This document shows, piece after piece, positions 14,376 through 23,201 of a DNA stretch of 39,899 bases. The position numbers and the translations under genes were made by a program. The stretch is from an uncultured Blautia sp. (GTDB taxonomy: Bacteria; Bacillota; Clostridia; Lachnospirales; Lachnospiraceae). The DNA is taken from the NCBI GenBank assembly GCA_934364795.1, contig CAKRMK010000033.1, positions 1 through 39,899 of the forward strand, in the 5' to 3' direction. The notes beneath the pieces were generated by a model. It saw only the letters and a program-made list of their open reading frames with translations. It ran no database searches and had not been told where the DNA came from. How positions within the stretch are numbered: the first letter of the stretch is position 1; every line of letters starts with the position of its first letter.

Positions 14376-16727
14376 GTGAGTAAAGAGAAAGAATTTGAGA
14401 AAAGAAAAAAATTTATGATGGAGCTTCTTGGTGATCCGGTGTATCAGCCTATGCGTTTTCGTGAAATCGCAGGATTATTAAGGCTTTCCAAAGATGAGAA
14501 AAAGGATCTGTACCGGGTGCTGGATGATCTGGTAGCAGAAGGAAAAGCTAATCTGGATTCAAAAGGCCGTTATTCAAAGGCAAACCAGAGAAAGCGGGGA
14601 AAAGAGAAAATCCATCAGAAACAAAAGAAAAATGAGCAGACAGAAGATTACCGTGCCAAGGGCGCAAAAAAGAAAGAAAAGCGAAAAGAAGAGCGGTATG
14701 AAGACAGACGAACAGGCAGACATTCTGGCAGATGCAATGAGGAAGAAGATCCAGAGCTTCGTCTTGCACAGCTGGAAAGTGAATATGCAGACCGCCCCCA
14801 GGCAGATGGAACTTTCATAGGTCATCCCAAGGGATTTGGCTTTGTGGAGGTAGAAGGGGAAGAAAATGATATTTTTATTCCCGAGGACAGCACAGGAACT
14901 GCCATGCATCAGGACAAAGTCCGTGTTATTATTACAAGAGAAGCAACAGAGGGCAAACGCCGCGAAGGAATTGTGATAAAGATTCTGGAGCGCGGCATGA
15001 CAGAGATAGTGGGAACTTACGAAAACAGCCGTGATTTTGGTTTTGTAATCAGTGACAATCCTAAATTTTCCAAGGATGTGTTTATTCCCCGGAAAGATTC
15101 AAACGGAATCAAAAACGGAGATAAAGTAGTGGTAGAGATCACCAGCTACGGAAGCAAGAACCGGAACCCGGAAGGCAGGATCAAAGAAAATCTTGGAAGC
15201 TGCCGTGCACCTGGGACGGACATTCTTGCCATTGTAAAAAGCTTTGGCATTCCAAGTGAATTTCCGGAAAAAGTAATCCGTCAGGCAAACCGTGTGCCAG
15301 ACTATGTGCTGGATGCAGACAGGGACGGACGGATAGATCTTCGCCATCTTCAGACTGTGACCATTGACGGTGAGGATGCAAAGGATCTGGATGATGCAGT
15401 CACTCTCACAAAAGAGAATGGAATTTATCATCTTGGTGTGCATATTGCAGATGTAAGCAATTATGTTCAGGGTGGAAGTGCTCTTGACCGTGAGGCACTG
15501 AAACGTGGAACCAGTGTTTATCTGGCTGACAGGGTTATCCCTATGCTCCCGGAGCGTCTTTCCAATGGAATCTGTTCCTTGAATCAGGGACAGGACAGGC
15601 TTACCTTAAGCTGTCTCATGGATATTGATGAAAAAGGAAACATGGTTTCCCATAAGATTGCAGAAACTGTGATCTGTGTGGATGAACGAATGAATTATAC
15701 AGATGTGAAAAACATTCTGGAAGATACAGATGAGGAAGCAAAGACACGTTATGCAGACCTTGTACCTATGTTTTTCCTGATGAAAGAGCTTTCTTTGATC
15801 CTTAGAGGAAACCGTCATCACAGAGGCTCTATTGATTTTGATTTCCCGGAGAGCAAGATCATTTTAAATGCTGCAGGCCGTGCAGTGGATATCAAACCTT
15901 ATGAGGCAAATGTTGCCACCAGGATCATTGAGGATTTTATGCTTATGGCTAATGAAACAGTAGCAGAAGAATGTTGCCGTGATGACATGCCTTTTGTATA
16001 CCGTACTCATGAGAATCCGGATCCGGAGAAAGTAGAAAGCCTTCTTACCCTTCTTCATAATCAGGGTGTTCCTGTACAAAAAATGGGACAGGAGATTACC
16101 CCGAAGGAGATTCAGACTATTCTGGAGGGAATCGAGGGTCTTCCTAATGAGCCCCAGATCAGCCGCCTGACCCTTCGTACTATGAAGCAGGCGAAATATA
16201 CCACACAGTGCAGCGGACATTTTGGCCTGGCTGCTAAGTATTACTGTCATTTTACTTCTCCTATCCGCAGATATCCGGATCTTCAGATCCACAGGATCAT
16301 CAAAGATAAGCTTCGCGGACGTCTGGAAAGAGAAGGAAAAACAGAGCACTATAAAGAAATCCTTGAGGATGTAGCACGTCAGTCCAGTGTGTGCGAGCGC
16401 CGTGCAGATGAGGCAGAAAGAGAGTCTGACAAACTGAAAAAGGCAGAGTATATGTCTTATCATTTGGGAGAGGAATTTGAGGGAATTATTTCCGGAGTTA
16501 CCGGCTGGGGCTTTTATGTGGAGCTCCCGAATACGGTAGAGGGACTGGTTCATGTAAATACATTAAGAGATGATTATTACACCTTTGATCAGGATGCCTA
16601 TGAGCTGAGAGGCGATGTGACTGGCAAGGTATTTGCACTGGGACAGAAGGTGCGTGTGCGTGTGGCAGATGCAGATACTATGTTAAAAACGGTTGACTTT
16701 GTTCTGGCACAGGATGAAAATCGTTGA
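14376..16727 (+). CDS. rnr: Ribonuclease R
   Basis: RNase R is a processive 3'-5' exoribonuclease that degrades structured RNA and acts with SmpB-tmRNA. The GTG at 14376 follows AGGAG and gives 783 residues. Order: N-terminal winged helix (about 1-65), a Lys/Arg/Glu-rich low-complexity insert (about 66-125), two cold-shock/OB domains (GTFIGHPKGFGFVEVEGEENDIFI and TYENSRDFGFVISD), the RNB catalytic domain with TIDGEDAKDLDDAV (metal-binding Asp residues), and a C-terminal S1 domain (FEGIISGVTGWGFYVELPN). The basic insert replaces the usual basic C-terminal tail and may serve RNA or ribosome binding. smpB lies 69 bp downstream. Confidence 0.95.
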   Translation: MSKEKEFEKRKKFMMELLGDPVYQPMRFREIAGLLRLSKDEKKDLYRVLDDLVAEGKANLDSKGRYSKANQRKRGKEKIHQKQKKNEQTEDYRAKGAKKKEKRKEERYEDRRTGRHSGRCNEEEDPELRLAQLESEYADRPQADGTFIGHPKGFGFVEVEGEENDIFIPEDSTGTAMHQDKVRVIITREATEGKRREGIVIKILERGMTEIVGTYENSRDFGFVISDNPKFSKDVFIPRKDSNGIKNGDKVVVEITSYGSKNRNPEGRIKENLGSCRAPGTDILAIVKSFGIPSEFPEKVIRQANRVPDYVLDADRDGRIDLRHLQTVTIDGEDAKDLDDAVTLTKENGIYHLGVHIADVSNYVQGGSALDREALKRGTSVYLADRVIPMLPERLSNGICSLNQGQDRLTLSCLMDIDEKGNMVSHKIAETVICVDERMNYTDVKNILEDTDEEAKTRYADLVPMFFLMKELSLILRGNRHHRGSIDFDFPESKIILNAAGRAVDIKPYEANVATRIIEDFMLMANETVAEECCRDDMPFVYRTHENPDPEKVESLLTLLHNQGVPVQKMGQEITPKEIQTILEGIEGLPNEPQISRLTLRTMKQAKYTTQCSGHFGLAAKYYCHFTSPIRRYPDLQIHRIIKDKLRGRLEREGKTEHYKEILEDVARQSSVCERRADEAERESDKLKKAEYMSYHLGEEFEGIISGVTGWGFYVELPNTVEGLVHVNTLRDDYYTFDQDAYELRGDVTGKVFALGQKVRVRVADADTMLKTVDFVLAQDENR

Positions 16728-16796
16728 AACTGCGATGTGATTTTGGGGAACACTGTGGAATGAGAATATAAATAAGTTATATTTCGGGAGGAATTT

Positions 16797-17267
16797 ATGG
16801 CAAAGAAACCGGGAATCAAACTGATTGCAAATAACAAAAAAGCATTTCATGATTATTTTATTGAAGATACTTATGAAGCCGGTATTGCCCTTGCAGGAAC
16901 AGAAGTAAAGTCCCTGCGTATGGGAAAATGCAGCGTGAAAGAGTCCTTTGTCCGTGTGGAAAAAGGCGAGATTTATATTTACGGAATGAACATCAGTCCA
17001 TACGAAAAAGGAAATATTTTTAACAAGGACCCTTTACGTGTGCGGAAACTTTTGCTGCATCGTTATGAAATTAACAAAATAGAGGCAAAGCTGAAAGAAA
17101 AAGGTCTGACCCTTGTGCCAATTAAGGTTTATTTTAAAGACAGCCTTGTAAAAATTGAGATTGGCATGGCAAGAGGTAAAAAGCTTTATGATAAACGCCA
17201 GGATATTGCAAAGAAGGATCAGCGAAGAGAAGCAGAGCGTGATTTTAAAGTGAAAAATTTATATTAA
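16797..17267 (+). CDS. smpB: SsrA-binding protein SmpB
   Basis: SmpB binds tmRNA and delivers it to stalled ribosomes. The 156-residue protein has the family's complete length and motifs: [40 protein letters not shown] central strand ([11 protein letters not shown]), [23 protein letters not shown] and the C-terminal helix region [18 protein letters not shown]. The GGGAGG site fits the ATG at 16797. No ssrA gene was seen in this window. Confidence 0.97.
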   Translation: MAKKPGIKLIANNKKAFHDYFIEDTYEAGIALAGTEVKSLRMGKCSVKESFVRVEKGEIYIYGMNISPYEKGNIFNKDPLRVRKLLLHRYEINKIEAKLKEKGLTLVPIKVYFKDSLVKIEIGMARGKKLYDKRQDIAKKDQRREAERDFKVKNLY

Positions 17268-17277
17268 GAGGTCAGCT

Positions 17278-17772
17278 ATGGAAAATACAAAGGAAAACCG
17301 TGTGATGAAAAGGGTGGATGATTCCAGAACAGAGCAGGTCCATCTGATTATGCACCAGCATCTGAATGCAGGGGGCAGGCTGTTTGGAGGAATGCTGATG
17401 CAGTGGGTGGATGAAGTGTCAGGCGTGGTGGCCATGCGCCACTGCGGAACCTACCGGGTTACTACAGCTGCAGTGGATAACCTGCAGTTTAAAGAACCGG
17501 TTTATGAGGGTGAGATCCTTGTCATGATCGGTTATGCCACTTATGTAGGAAAGACTTCCATGGAAGTTGAAATTGATTCCTATGTGGAGCGCTCTGACGG
17601 AATGCGTCATCTGGTAAATCGGGCATTCTCTGTTATGGTGGCAGTGAATGAGGCGGAAAGACCTACGCCTATTCCAGGACTTATCATTGAAACAGAAGCA
17701 GAAAAAGGACGGCATGAAGCAGCGGTTCTTCGCCGGAAAATGCGTATGGAAAGAAGAATGGCAGGATTTTGA
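17278..17772 (+). CDS. Acyl-CoA thioesterase, hotdog fold
   Basis: This 164-residue single-domain protein of the YkhA/acyl-CoA hydrolase type has RVDDSRTEQVHLIMHQHLNAGGRLFGG, the helix MQWVDEVSGVVAMRHC with the catalytic Asp, and the strand VDNLQFKEPVYEGEIL. It should hydrolyse short- to long-chain acyl-CoA in the cytoplasm. It starts 10 bp after smpB with AAGAGG, so it is co-transcribed, and a terminator follows. Substrate range cannot be read from sequence. Confidence 0.88.
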   Translation: MENTKENRVMKRVDDSRTEQVHLIMHQHLNAGGRLFGGMLMQWVDEVSGVVAMRHCGTYRVTTAAVDNLQFKEPVYEGEILVMIGYATYVGKTSMEVEIDSYVERSDGMRHLVNRAFSVMVAVNEAERPTPIPGLIIETEAEKGRHEAAVLRRKMRMERRMAGF

Positions 17773-17816
17773 ATTGTTCCGTCACAAAGCTGTTTTTGCG
17801 ATTTTAGGAAATAAAG

Positions 17817-17855
17817 AGAGTCAGAGGCAGAATAAGTTTGCTTCTGGCTCTTTTT
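17817..17855 (+). terminator. Terminator after the thioesterase gene
   Basis: A hairpin of GAGTCAGAGGCAG with CTTCTGGCTC is followed by TTTTT. It closes the rnr-smpB-thioesterase unit. Confidence 0.75.
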
Positions 17856-17995
17856 GCTTGCACAAGTTTAGACAATTTTTCCCACATGCAAACATTCCGA
17901 AGTGAAAGAAAACATCCTATAATGAAAATAAGAATCGGGGGAACCCAAAAAGATGATATGGCTTTTGGGATAAAACGAAACAGGAGGTTTTCTTT

Positions 17996-19025
17996 ATGCA
18001 GTATGGACATTTTGATAATGAAAAAAGAAAAAAGATACGCTCTCTTAAGTGGAAATTTGCAAAAATAATGCTGTTATGCTGGGTACTGCCCTTTCTTGTG
18101 ATCATCGGGCTGGTAGGCTCTTATATGCTGATTACCCAGCGGGAAAATCAAATGGAACGTCTGGAGGCGCAGGCCGGGCTGAATACCCGGACCTGCGCCG
18201 AAAGGCTGAACGGGGCTATTTCTGATTCCCGCCAGGCCACCTATGATGGAACTTTATTTGAACAGTACCGGCAGTACAGAAGGCAGGGCTCCACAGGGGA
18301 GCGTATTTTTTCTAATGGAGTACAGAATTATCTGAACGTGCAATACTCCCATAGAAAAAATAATATTTTTACAGTTTTGATGCTAAAAGAAGATCCCCTG
18401 AATAAACATTATACAAGCTATAACTTTGGCACTGGGGGAAACTATGCCATGATCCAGAACTTTTTTGACAAGGACAGGAGAATTGTTGAAAAACAATTTC
18501 CCGTTTTTGCTGTCTGGAATATTTTCCGCGGAATATTATCAGAGAGAAGAGTCTTTGACCTGGATGCTTTTTTCGGGTATAATAAAAAGACAGCATATTT
18601 ATGTGGAAAGGTATGAGACACATGCCACAAAAGCTGTAATGGTAGAAATCCTGAAGAAACGTGGAATCGCTTCCCACGAAGATGATCCGGAAGAAAATAC
18701 AGCAGGATGCTTTATTGTAAAAAATGCCCTTGCATATATAGAAGAACATTATAATGAGAAGCTGACTCTGGGACTGGTGGCAGAAAAAACTTATGTAAGC
18801 CAGTGGCACTTAAGCAAGCTTTTAAACAAGCATGAGGGCAGGAATTTTTCAGAAATTTTAAACCAGATCCGTGTGGAACATGCCAAGGAATTATTAAAAG
18901 AAATGTCCCTTCGAATCGTAGATATTTCCGAGATGGTAGGCTTTACAGATGTGGCACATTTTTCCCGGGTATTTAAGAAAATAGAGGGTATTTCGGCAAA
19001 TGAATACCGCAATACAAAGCTTTAA
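17996..19025 (+). pseudogene. Fused remnant of a YesM-type kinase and YesN-type regulator
   Basis: The first frame (17996-18616) encodes the N-terminus of a sensor kinase: basic tail, one membrane helix (IMLLCWVLPFLVIIGLVGSYMLI), and part of a dCache-like extracellular domain (EDPLNKHYTSYNFGTGG, later RVFDLDAFFGYNKKTAYLCGK), then stops. A second frame, open to 19025, continues without a start of its own into the C-terminal AraC-type DNA-binding domain of a YesN-like regulator (IEEHYNEKLTLGLVAEKTYVSQWHLSKLL and ISEMVGFTDVAHFSRVFKK). The second membrane helix, HAMP, kinase catalytic region and the regulator's receiver are all absent. I infer a deletion of roughly 2 kb that joined two adjacent genes out of frame near 18600, with probable further loss inside the sensor domain. 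Confidence 0.8.
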
Positions 19026-19083
19026 CCGGAATGAAAAAGAAATCGAAAAGTCTAAAAATTGTATGAAATCGTCCTGCGTTTGG

Positions 19084-19112
19084 TTGACAAGTCTGCCTTA
19101 CTCTGTAATAAT
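19084..19112 (+). promoter_or_regulatory. Sigma-A promoter of the lipoprotein gene
   Basis: A consensus TTGACA at 19084-19089 is followed by TAATAAT starting 16 bp later (19106). It lies 55 bp upstream of the ATG. Confidence 0.7.
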
Positions 19113-19166
19113 AATGGAGAACAAAAAGTGGAAAAATGGTTTCACTTTATGGGAGGATTATTTATT

Positions 19167-20186
19167 ATGAAAAAACGTTATTTGTTTCTTGCCGTGCTTT
19201 TTGCAACAGCAGTGGCAGCAGCTGGATGCGGCAAGAAAAAAGATGAGGATACAGCGCAGGATGCCCAGGTAACAGTAGCACCTGCCGAGAATACAGATGG
19301 TACAGCATCAGATAACGGCTCTGTTGTGGATATGCAGAAGTCTGAAGAGGATGATATTAAGAATGTGATCGGTGATAAGACCACCACTGCTTCCAAGCTG
19401 ATTCTTGTTAATGGTACTGGTTCAGCTGTGAAGGGACTTTATATCCGTCCTACCACTGACGATGACAATGACTGGGGAACAGAGCTGATCAATGGCCTAT
19501 TTACATTGCAGGACGGTGATAAGGCACTTTATTATTATGACAGCAATGTGACGGATGACAATGGAGATGCTGTTACAAGTTTTGATATCAGAATTGTATA
19601 TGAGGATGAGGATCTGACAGACTGTTATTTCCGTAAGCTCCCCCTTAAGACGATTACCAAGATCACTCTTAAGATGGATGGAAGTGCAGAGGATGGAATT
19701 CCTTATGCCACATATGTTACCGGAAGCAGCAAGGCAGAGGTATCTACCTTAAGTGAGGTAAGGCAGCGCCTTGGACTGGATGATGAGAGCAGCGAGGAGG
19801 ATACATCAGAGGATAACAGTGAGGATACATCAGCGGATAATACCTCACAGGAGAATGATGTGACAACTACACCGGCACCGTCTGATAAGACCGATTCTAC
19901 TGATTCACAGCCTACCGCTACACCGGTACCGTCAGATAACACAGATCCGGAGCCTGCAGACAATCCGGATGATAACACAGATCCTTCAGATTCTGGTGCT
20001 GATGAAGCCAAGAATTTTATCGGACAGCCACTTAGCAGCCTGACAGCAGCACTTGGGGAGGCCAATGGCAGTGAGTACCAGAACGAGCCGGAAACAGGTG
20101 AGACTGGCTATCATTACTATGACAGCTTTACCGTTTCCACAACAGTTGATGACAGTGGCAATGAGGTCGTTGCAGGCGTCTGGTAA
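19167..20186 (+). CDS. Acidic lipoprotein of unknown function
   Basis: The ATG at 19167 follows GGGAGG; a longer frame starting at 19059 lacks support. The 339-residue protein has a lipoprotein signal (LFATAVAAAGC, Cys about residue 19), a short charged linker, a beta-rich domain (about 65-195, LILVNGTGSAVKGLYIRP), a disordered Asp/Ser/Thr/Pro-rich linker (about 205-280, with TPAPSDKTDST and TPVPSDNTDPE), and a small C-terminal domain (AKNFIGQPLSSLTAALGEANG) that resembles a short BamE/SmpA-like fold. It is probably anchored on the outer face of the membrane with the C-terminal module projected by the linker. I do not know its role. Confidence 0.85.
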   Translation: MKKRYLFLAVLFATAVAAAGCGKKKDEDTAQDAQVTVAPAENTDGTASDNGSVVDMQKSEEDDIKNVIGDKTTTASKLILVNGTGSAVKGLYIRPTTDDDNDWGTELINGLFTLQDGDKALYYYDSNVTDDNGDAVTSFDIRIVYEDEDLTDCYFRKLPLKTITKITLKMDGSAEDGIPYATYVTGSSKAEVSTLSEVRQRLGLDDESSEEDTSEDNSEDTSADNTSQENDVTTTPAPSDKTDSTDSQPTATPVPSDNTDPEPADNPDDNTDPSDSGADEAKNFIGQPLSSLTAALGEANGSEYQNEPETGETGYHYYDSFTVSTTVDDSGNEVVAGVW

Positions 20187-20234
20187 AATTAACCGAGAAT
20201 CAAAAATTACTAAATAATAAGGCAGGACAAAAGA

Positions 20235-20936
20235 ATGGAAATGAAAAGAGTATTACTGAAATTAAGTGGAGAGGCCCTTGCCGGCCCGAAGAAAACCGGT
20301 TTTGATGAAGCGACTGTTCTTGCAGTTGCAAAGCAGATCAAGGCAATTTCTGATGAGGGAGTGCAGATCGGTATTGTAATCGGTGGAGGAAACTTCTGGA
20401 GAGGCCGTACCAGCGAGACCATTGACCGTAACAAGGCTGACCAGATCGGAATGCTTGCTACGATCATGAACTGTATTTATGTATCAGATCTTTGCAGATA
20501 CACAGGAATGCAGACTGAGATCTATACCCCGTTTACATGCGGTGCATTTACCAAGCTGTATTCCAAGGACAGCGTGGAAGAAAGCTTTGCACAGGGCAAA
20601 CTGGTATTTTTTGCAGGCGGTACAGGCCATCCTTATTTTTCAACAGATACTGCAACTGTTCTTCGTGCAGTTGAGATTGAGGCAGATGCCATTCTTCTTG
20701 CAAAAGCAGTGGACGGCATTTATGACAGCGACCCGAAGGTAAATCCAAAAGCAGTGAAGTATGATGAGATTTCCATTCAGGAGGTTGTTGACAAGAAACT
20801 TGCAGCAATGGATCTGACAGCATCTATCATGTGCCTTGAGCAGAAAATGCCGATGCTGGTATTTGCCCTGGACGAGGAGAACAGTATCATTAATACCGTT
20901 CACGGAAAATTTAACGGTACAAAAGTTACCGTATAA
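20235..20936 (+). CDS. pyrH: UMP kinase
   Basis: This enzyme phosphorylates UMP to UDP with ATP. The 233-residue protein shows VLLKLSGEALAG, GIVIGGGNFWRG, DQIGMLATIMN, FFAGGTGHPYFSTDTA and a DLTASIMCLEQ-type segment, the amino-acid kinase fold of bacterial PyrH. An ATG two codons later (20241) is an alternative start. frr follows by 42 bp. The genes rpsB and tsf, which usually precede pyrH in Firmicutes, are replaced by a lipoprotein gene. Confidence 0.96.
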   Translation: MEMKRVLLKLSGEALAGPKKTGFDEATVLAVAKQIKAISDEGVQIGIVIGGGNFWRGRTSETIDRNKADQIGMLATIMNCIYVSDLCRYTGMQTEIYTPFTCGAFTKLYSKDSVEESFAQGKLVFFAGGTGHPYFSTDTATVLRAVEIEADAILLAKAVDGIYDSDPKVNPKAVKYDEISIQEVVDKKLAAMDLTASIMCLEQKMPMLVFALDEENSIINTVHGKFNGTKVTV

Positions 20937-20978
20937 TCCTGCCACAGGCAGAAAATCATAGAGAGGGAGATTAATTTT

Positions 20979-21533
20979 ATGGACGAAAGAATTCAGAAGT
21001 ATGAAGAGAAAATGAAAAAAACACTGGCAAGCCTTGAGGCAGAGCTTGTTACTATCCGTGCAGGCCGTGCCAATCCGCACATCCTTGACAAGCTGACTGT
21101 TGATTATTATGGAAGCCCTACACCGCTTCAGCAGGTTGCGAATATCACAGTTCCGGAAGCACGTATGATCCAGATCCAGCCGTGGGAATCCAGCCTGATC
21201 AAGGGAATCGAAAAGGCAATTCTTACTTCTGACCTTGGCCTGAATCCAAACAATGATGGTAAAGTTATCCGTCTTATTTTCCCGGAGCTTACAGAAGAGC
21301 GTCGTAAAGATCTTGTAAAAGATATCAAGAAAAAAGGCGAGGCTGCCAAAGTTGCAATCCGTAATATCCGCCGTGATGCCAATGATGCATACAAGAAACT
21401 GAAAAAAGAAGAGGATGTATCAGAGGACGAGATCAAAGAGCTGGAAGATAAGATCCAGAAGCTTACTGATAAATACATCAAAGATGTGGATGCAGCAGTT
21501 GAGCTTAAGGGAAAAGAAATCATGACTGTGTAA
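20979..21533 (+). CDS. frr: Ribosome recycling factor
   Basis: RRF splits post-termination ribosomes together with EF-G. The 184-residue length is normal. Landmarks are the N-terminal helix, LVTIRAGRANPHILDKLTVDYYGSPTPLQQVANI, GLNPNNDGKVIRL and the acidic/basic helix ending in VELKGKEIMTV. GAGGGAG lies about 10 nt before the ATG. Confidence 0.97.
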   Translation: MDERIQKYEEKMKKTLASLEAELVTIRAGRANPHILDKLTVDYYGSPTPLQQVANITVPEARMIQIQPWESSLIKGIEKAILTSDLGLNPNNDGKVIRLIFPELTEERRKDLVKDIKKKGEAAKVAIRNIRRDANDAYKKLKKEEDVSEDEIKELEDKIQKLTDKYIKDVDAAVELKGKEIMTV

Positions 21534-21540
21534 ACAGATT

Positions 21541-21612
21541 TGCCGGTATCCGGCATGTCAACTATAGGCAGAAACCAAAAAGAGAGCTCTGTAACAGGGG
21601 CTCTTTTCTGCC
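21541..21612 (+). terminator. Two hairpins after frr, possible weak terminator
   Basis: TGCCGG-TAT-CCGGCA (21541-21555) is a tight 6-bp hairpin. It is followed by a longer imperfect stem pairing GGCAGA (21567-21572) with TCTGCC (21607-21612) around AAAGAGAGC/GGGCTCTTTT. The T run is interrupted, so termination is uncertain; it could be a processing or partial-termination site between frr and uppS. Confidence 0.4.
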
Positions 21613-21683
21613 TTATGCCAGTGTGACTGGAATTATATTGTATGATACGAAATATGATACAAAAAACAGACAAGGAGAAAAGT

Positions 21684-22397
21684 ATGAACGTACCAAATCA
21701 TATTGCCATTATTCTGGATGGCAATGGCAGATGGGCGAAAGCAAAGGGGATGCCAAGAGGCTATGGCCATGTGAAAGGTTGTGCCAACCTGGAGCAGGTC
21801 TGCTATGACATTAAGGATCTGGGAGTGAAATATCTGACTGTGTATGCTTTTTCAACAGAGAACTGGAAGCGTTCCAAGGATGAGGTGGACGGTCTTATGA
21901 AGCTGTTCCGCAGCTATCTGAAAAAGTGTATTAAGATTTCCCGGGATAATAAAATGAAAATTAAGATCATCGGTGATATTTCCGCTTTTGCACCGGATAT
22001 CCAGGAAAGTATCCGTAAGCTGGAAGAATTTTCCAAAGATTACGATGAACTTTATTTTCAGATTGCAATGAATTACGGAAGCCGCGATGAGATCACAAGG
22101 GGCATGAAAAAAATGGCGCAGGATGTGGCTGATGGAAAGCTTTCCCCGGAAGATGTTACAGAGGATCGCATCAGTGGATATTTGGATACAGCCGGAGTTC
22201 CGGATCCGGATCTTCTTATCCGCACAAGCGGTGAACAAAGACTTTCCAACTTCCTTATGTGGCAGATGGCATACACAGAATTTTATTTTACAGATGTGGC
22301 ATGGCCGGATTTCCACAAGGCAGAATTAATACAGGCTATTGAGAAATATAATCAAAGAGACAGAAGATACGGGGGAGTGAAGGAGGAGCATGTTTAA
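21684..22397 (+). CDS. uppS: Isoprenyl transferase (undecaprenyl diphosphate synthase)
   Basis: This enzyme makes the C55 carrier lipid for cell-wall synthesis. The ATG at 21684 with AAGGAGA upstream gives 237 residues; an earlier in-frame ATG at 21642 adds 14 unsupported residues. Motifs are NHIAIILDGNGRWAKAKG with catalytic Asp near residue 12, GHVKGC, LTVYAFSTENWKRS, NYGSRDEI and PDPDLLIRTSGEQRLSNFLMWQ. The gene overlaps cdsA by 8 nt. Confidence 0.96.
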   Translation: MNVPNHIAIILDGNGRWAKAKGMPRGYGHVKGCANLEQVCYDIKDLGVKYLTVYAFSTENWKRSKDEVDGLMKLFRSYLKKCIKISRDNKMKIKIIGDISAFAPDIQESIRKLEEFSKDYDELYFQIAMNYGSRDEITRGMKKMAQDVADGKLSPEDVTEDRISGYLDTAGVPDPDLLIRTSGEQRLSNFLMWQMAYTEFYFTDVAWPDFHKAELIQAIEKYNQRDRRYGGVKEEHV

Positions 22398-23184
22398 AAC
22401 ACGACTTTTAAGCGGAATTGTACTTGTTGCGGTGGCGCTTCTTACTATTATCAGCGGAGGGTATGTACTGTTTTTTACCCTGCTTGGAATCTCACTGATT
22501 GGAATGCAGGAACTGTACAAGGCAATGAAAGTACGCACAGACCAGTTTAATGGACTGGAAATTGCAGGATATGTGGGAGCAGTTATTTACTATGCACTGA
22601 TGGTGCTGGATTTTGAAAAATATGGAATGATGGGTGTAATCCTTGCATTTATGATCTTTATGTTTGTATATGTGTTCACCTATCCCAAATATACAGCAGA
22701 ACAGGTAATGCCGGCGTTTTTCGGTGTTGTGTATGTTGCTGTGATGCTGTCCTTTATTTACCTTACAAGAAATCTGCCTGACGGGAAATTCCTTGTGTGG
22801 CTGATCTTTTTGTGTTCCTGGGGCTGTGATACCTGTGCTTATTGCGTGGGAATGCTCATCGGCAAACATAAAATGGCACCGGTTTTAAGCCCGAAGAAAT
22901 CAGTAGAGGGCGGAATTGGTGGTGCTCTGGGAGCTGCACTTCTTGGTGTGATCTATGCAGGGGCTACAAATGGTCTTATGGCAGAATATGCACTGATCTG
23001 TGCTGTTGGCGCCCTTATTTCCATGGTAGGAGATCTGGCTGCATCTGCAATTAAGAGAAACCAGGGAATCAAAGACTATGGTAAGCTGATTCCGGGACAT
23101 GGAGGAATACTGGATCGGTTTGACAGTGTGATCTTTACTGCGCCGGCCATTTATTTCCTGGCGAAGCTTGTACTGGGAATCTGA
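22390..23184 (+). CDS. cdsA: Phosphatidate cytidylyltransferase
   Basis: CdsA makes CDP-diacylglycerol for phospholipid synthesis. The 264-residue integral membrane protein has about seven hydrophobic helices and a near-complete family signature at its end (SAIKRNQGIKDYGKLIPGHG followed by GILDR). The start overlaps the uppS stop and its ribosome site (GGAGGA) lies inside uppS, so the two are translationally coupled. Confidence 0.96.
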   Translation: MFKTRLLSGIVLVAVALLTIISGGYVLFFTLLGISLIGMQELYKAMKVRTDQFNGLEIAGYVGAVIYYALMVLDFEKYGMMGVILAFMIFMFVYVFTYPKYTAEQVMPAFFGVVYVAVMLSFIYLTRNLPDGKFLVWLIFLCSWGCDTCAYCVGMLIGKHKMAPVLSPKKSVEGGIGGALGAALLGVIYAGATNGLMAEYALICAVGALISMVGDLAASAIKRNQGIKDYGKLIPGHGGILDRFDSVIFTAPAIYFLAKLVLGI

Positions 23185-23201
23185 AAGTGAGAGGTTATTA
23201 C

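Noticed and set aside
15864..16553. 229-codon minus-strand frame inside rnr
   Set aside because: It is entirely antisense to the RNase R catalytic region, with Cys/His-rich, unstructured composition typical of shadow frames.
19703..20065. Serine/valine-rich minus-strand frame
   Set aside because: Antisense artefact of the Asp/Ser/Thr-rich lipoprotein linker.
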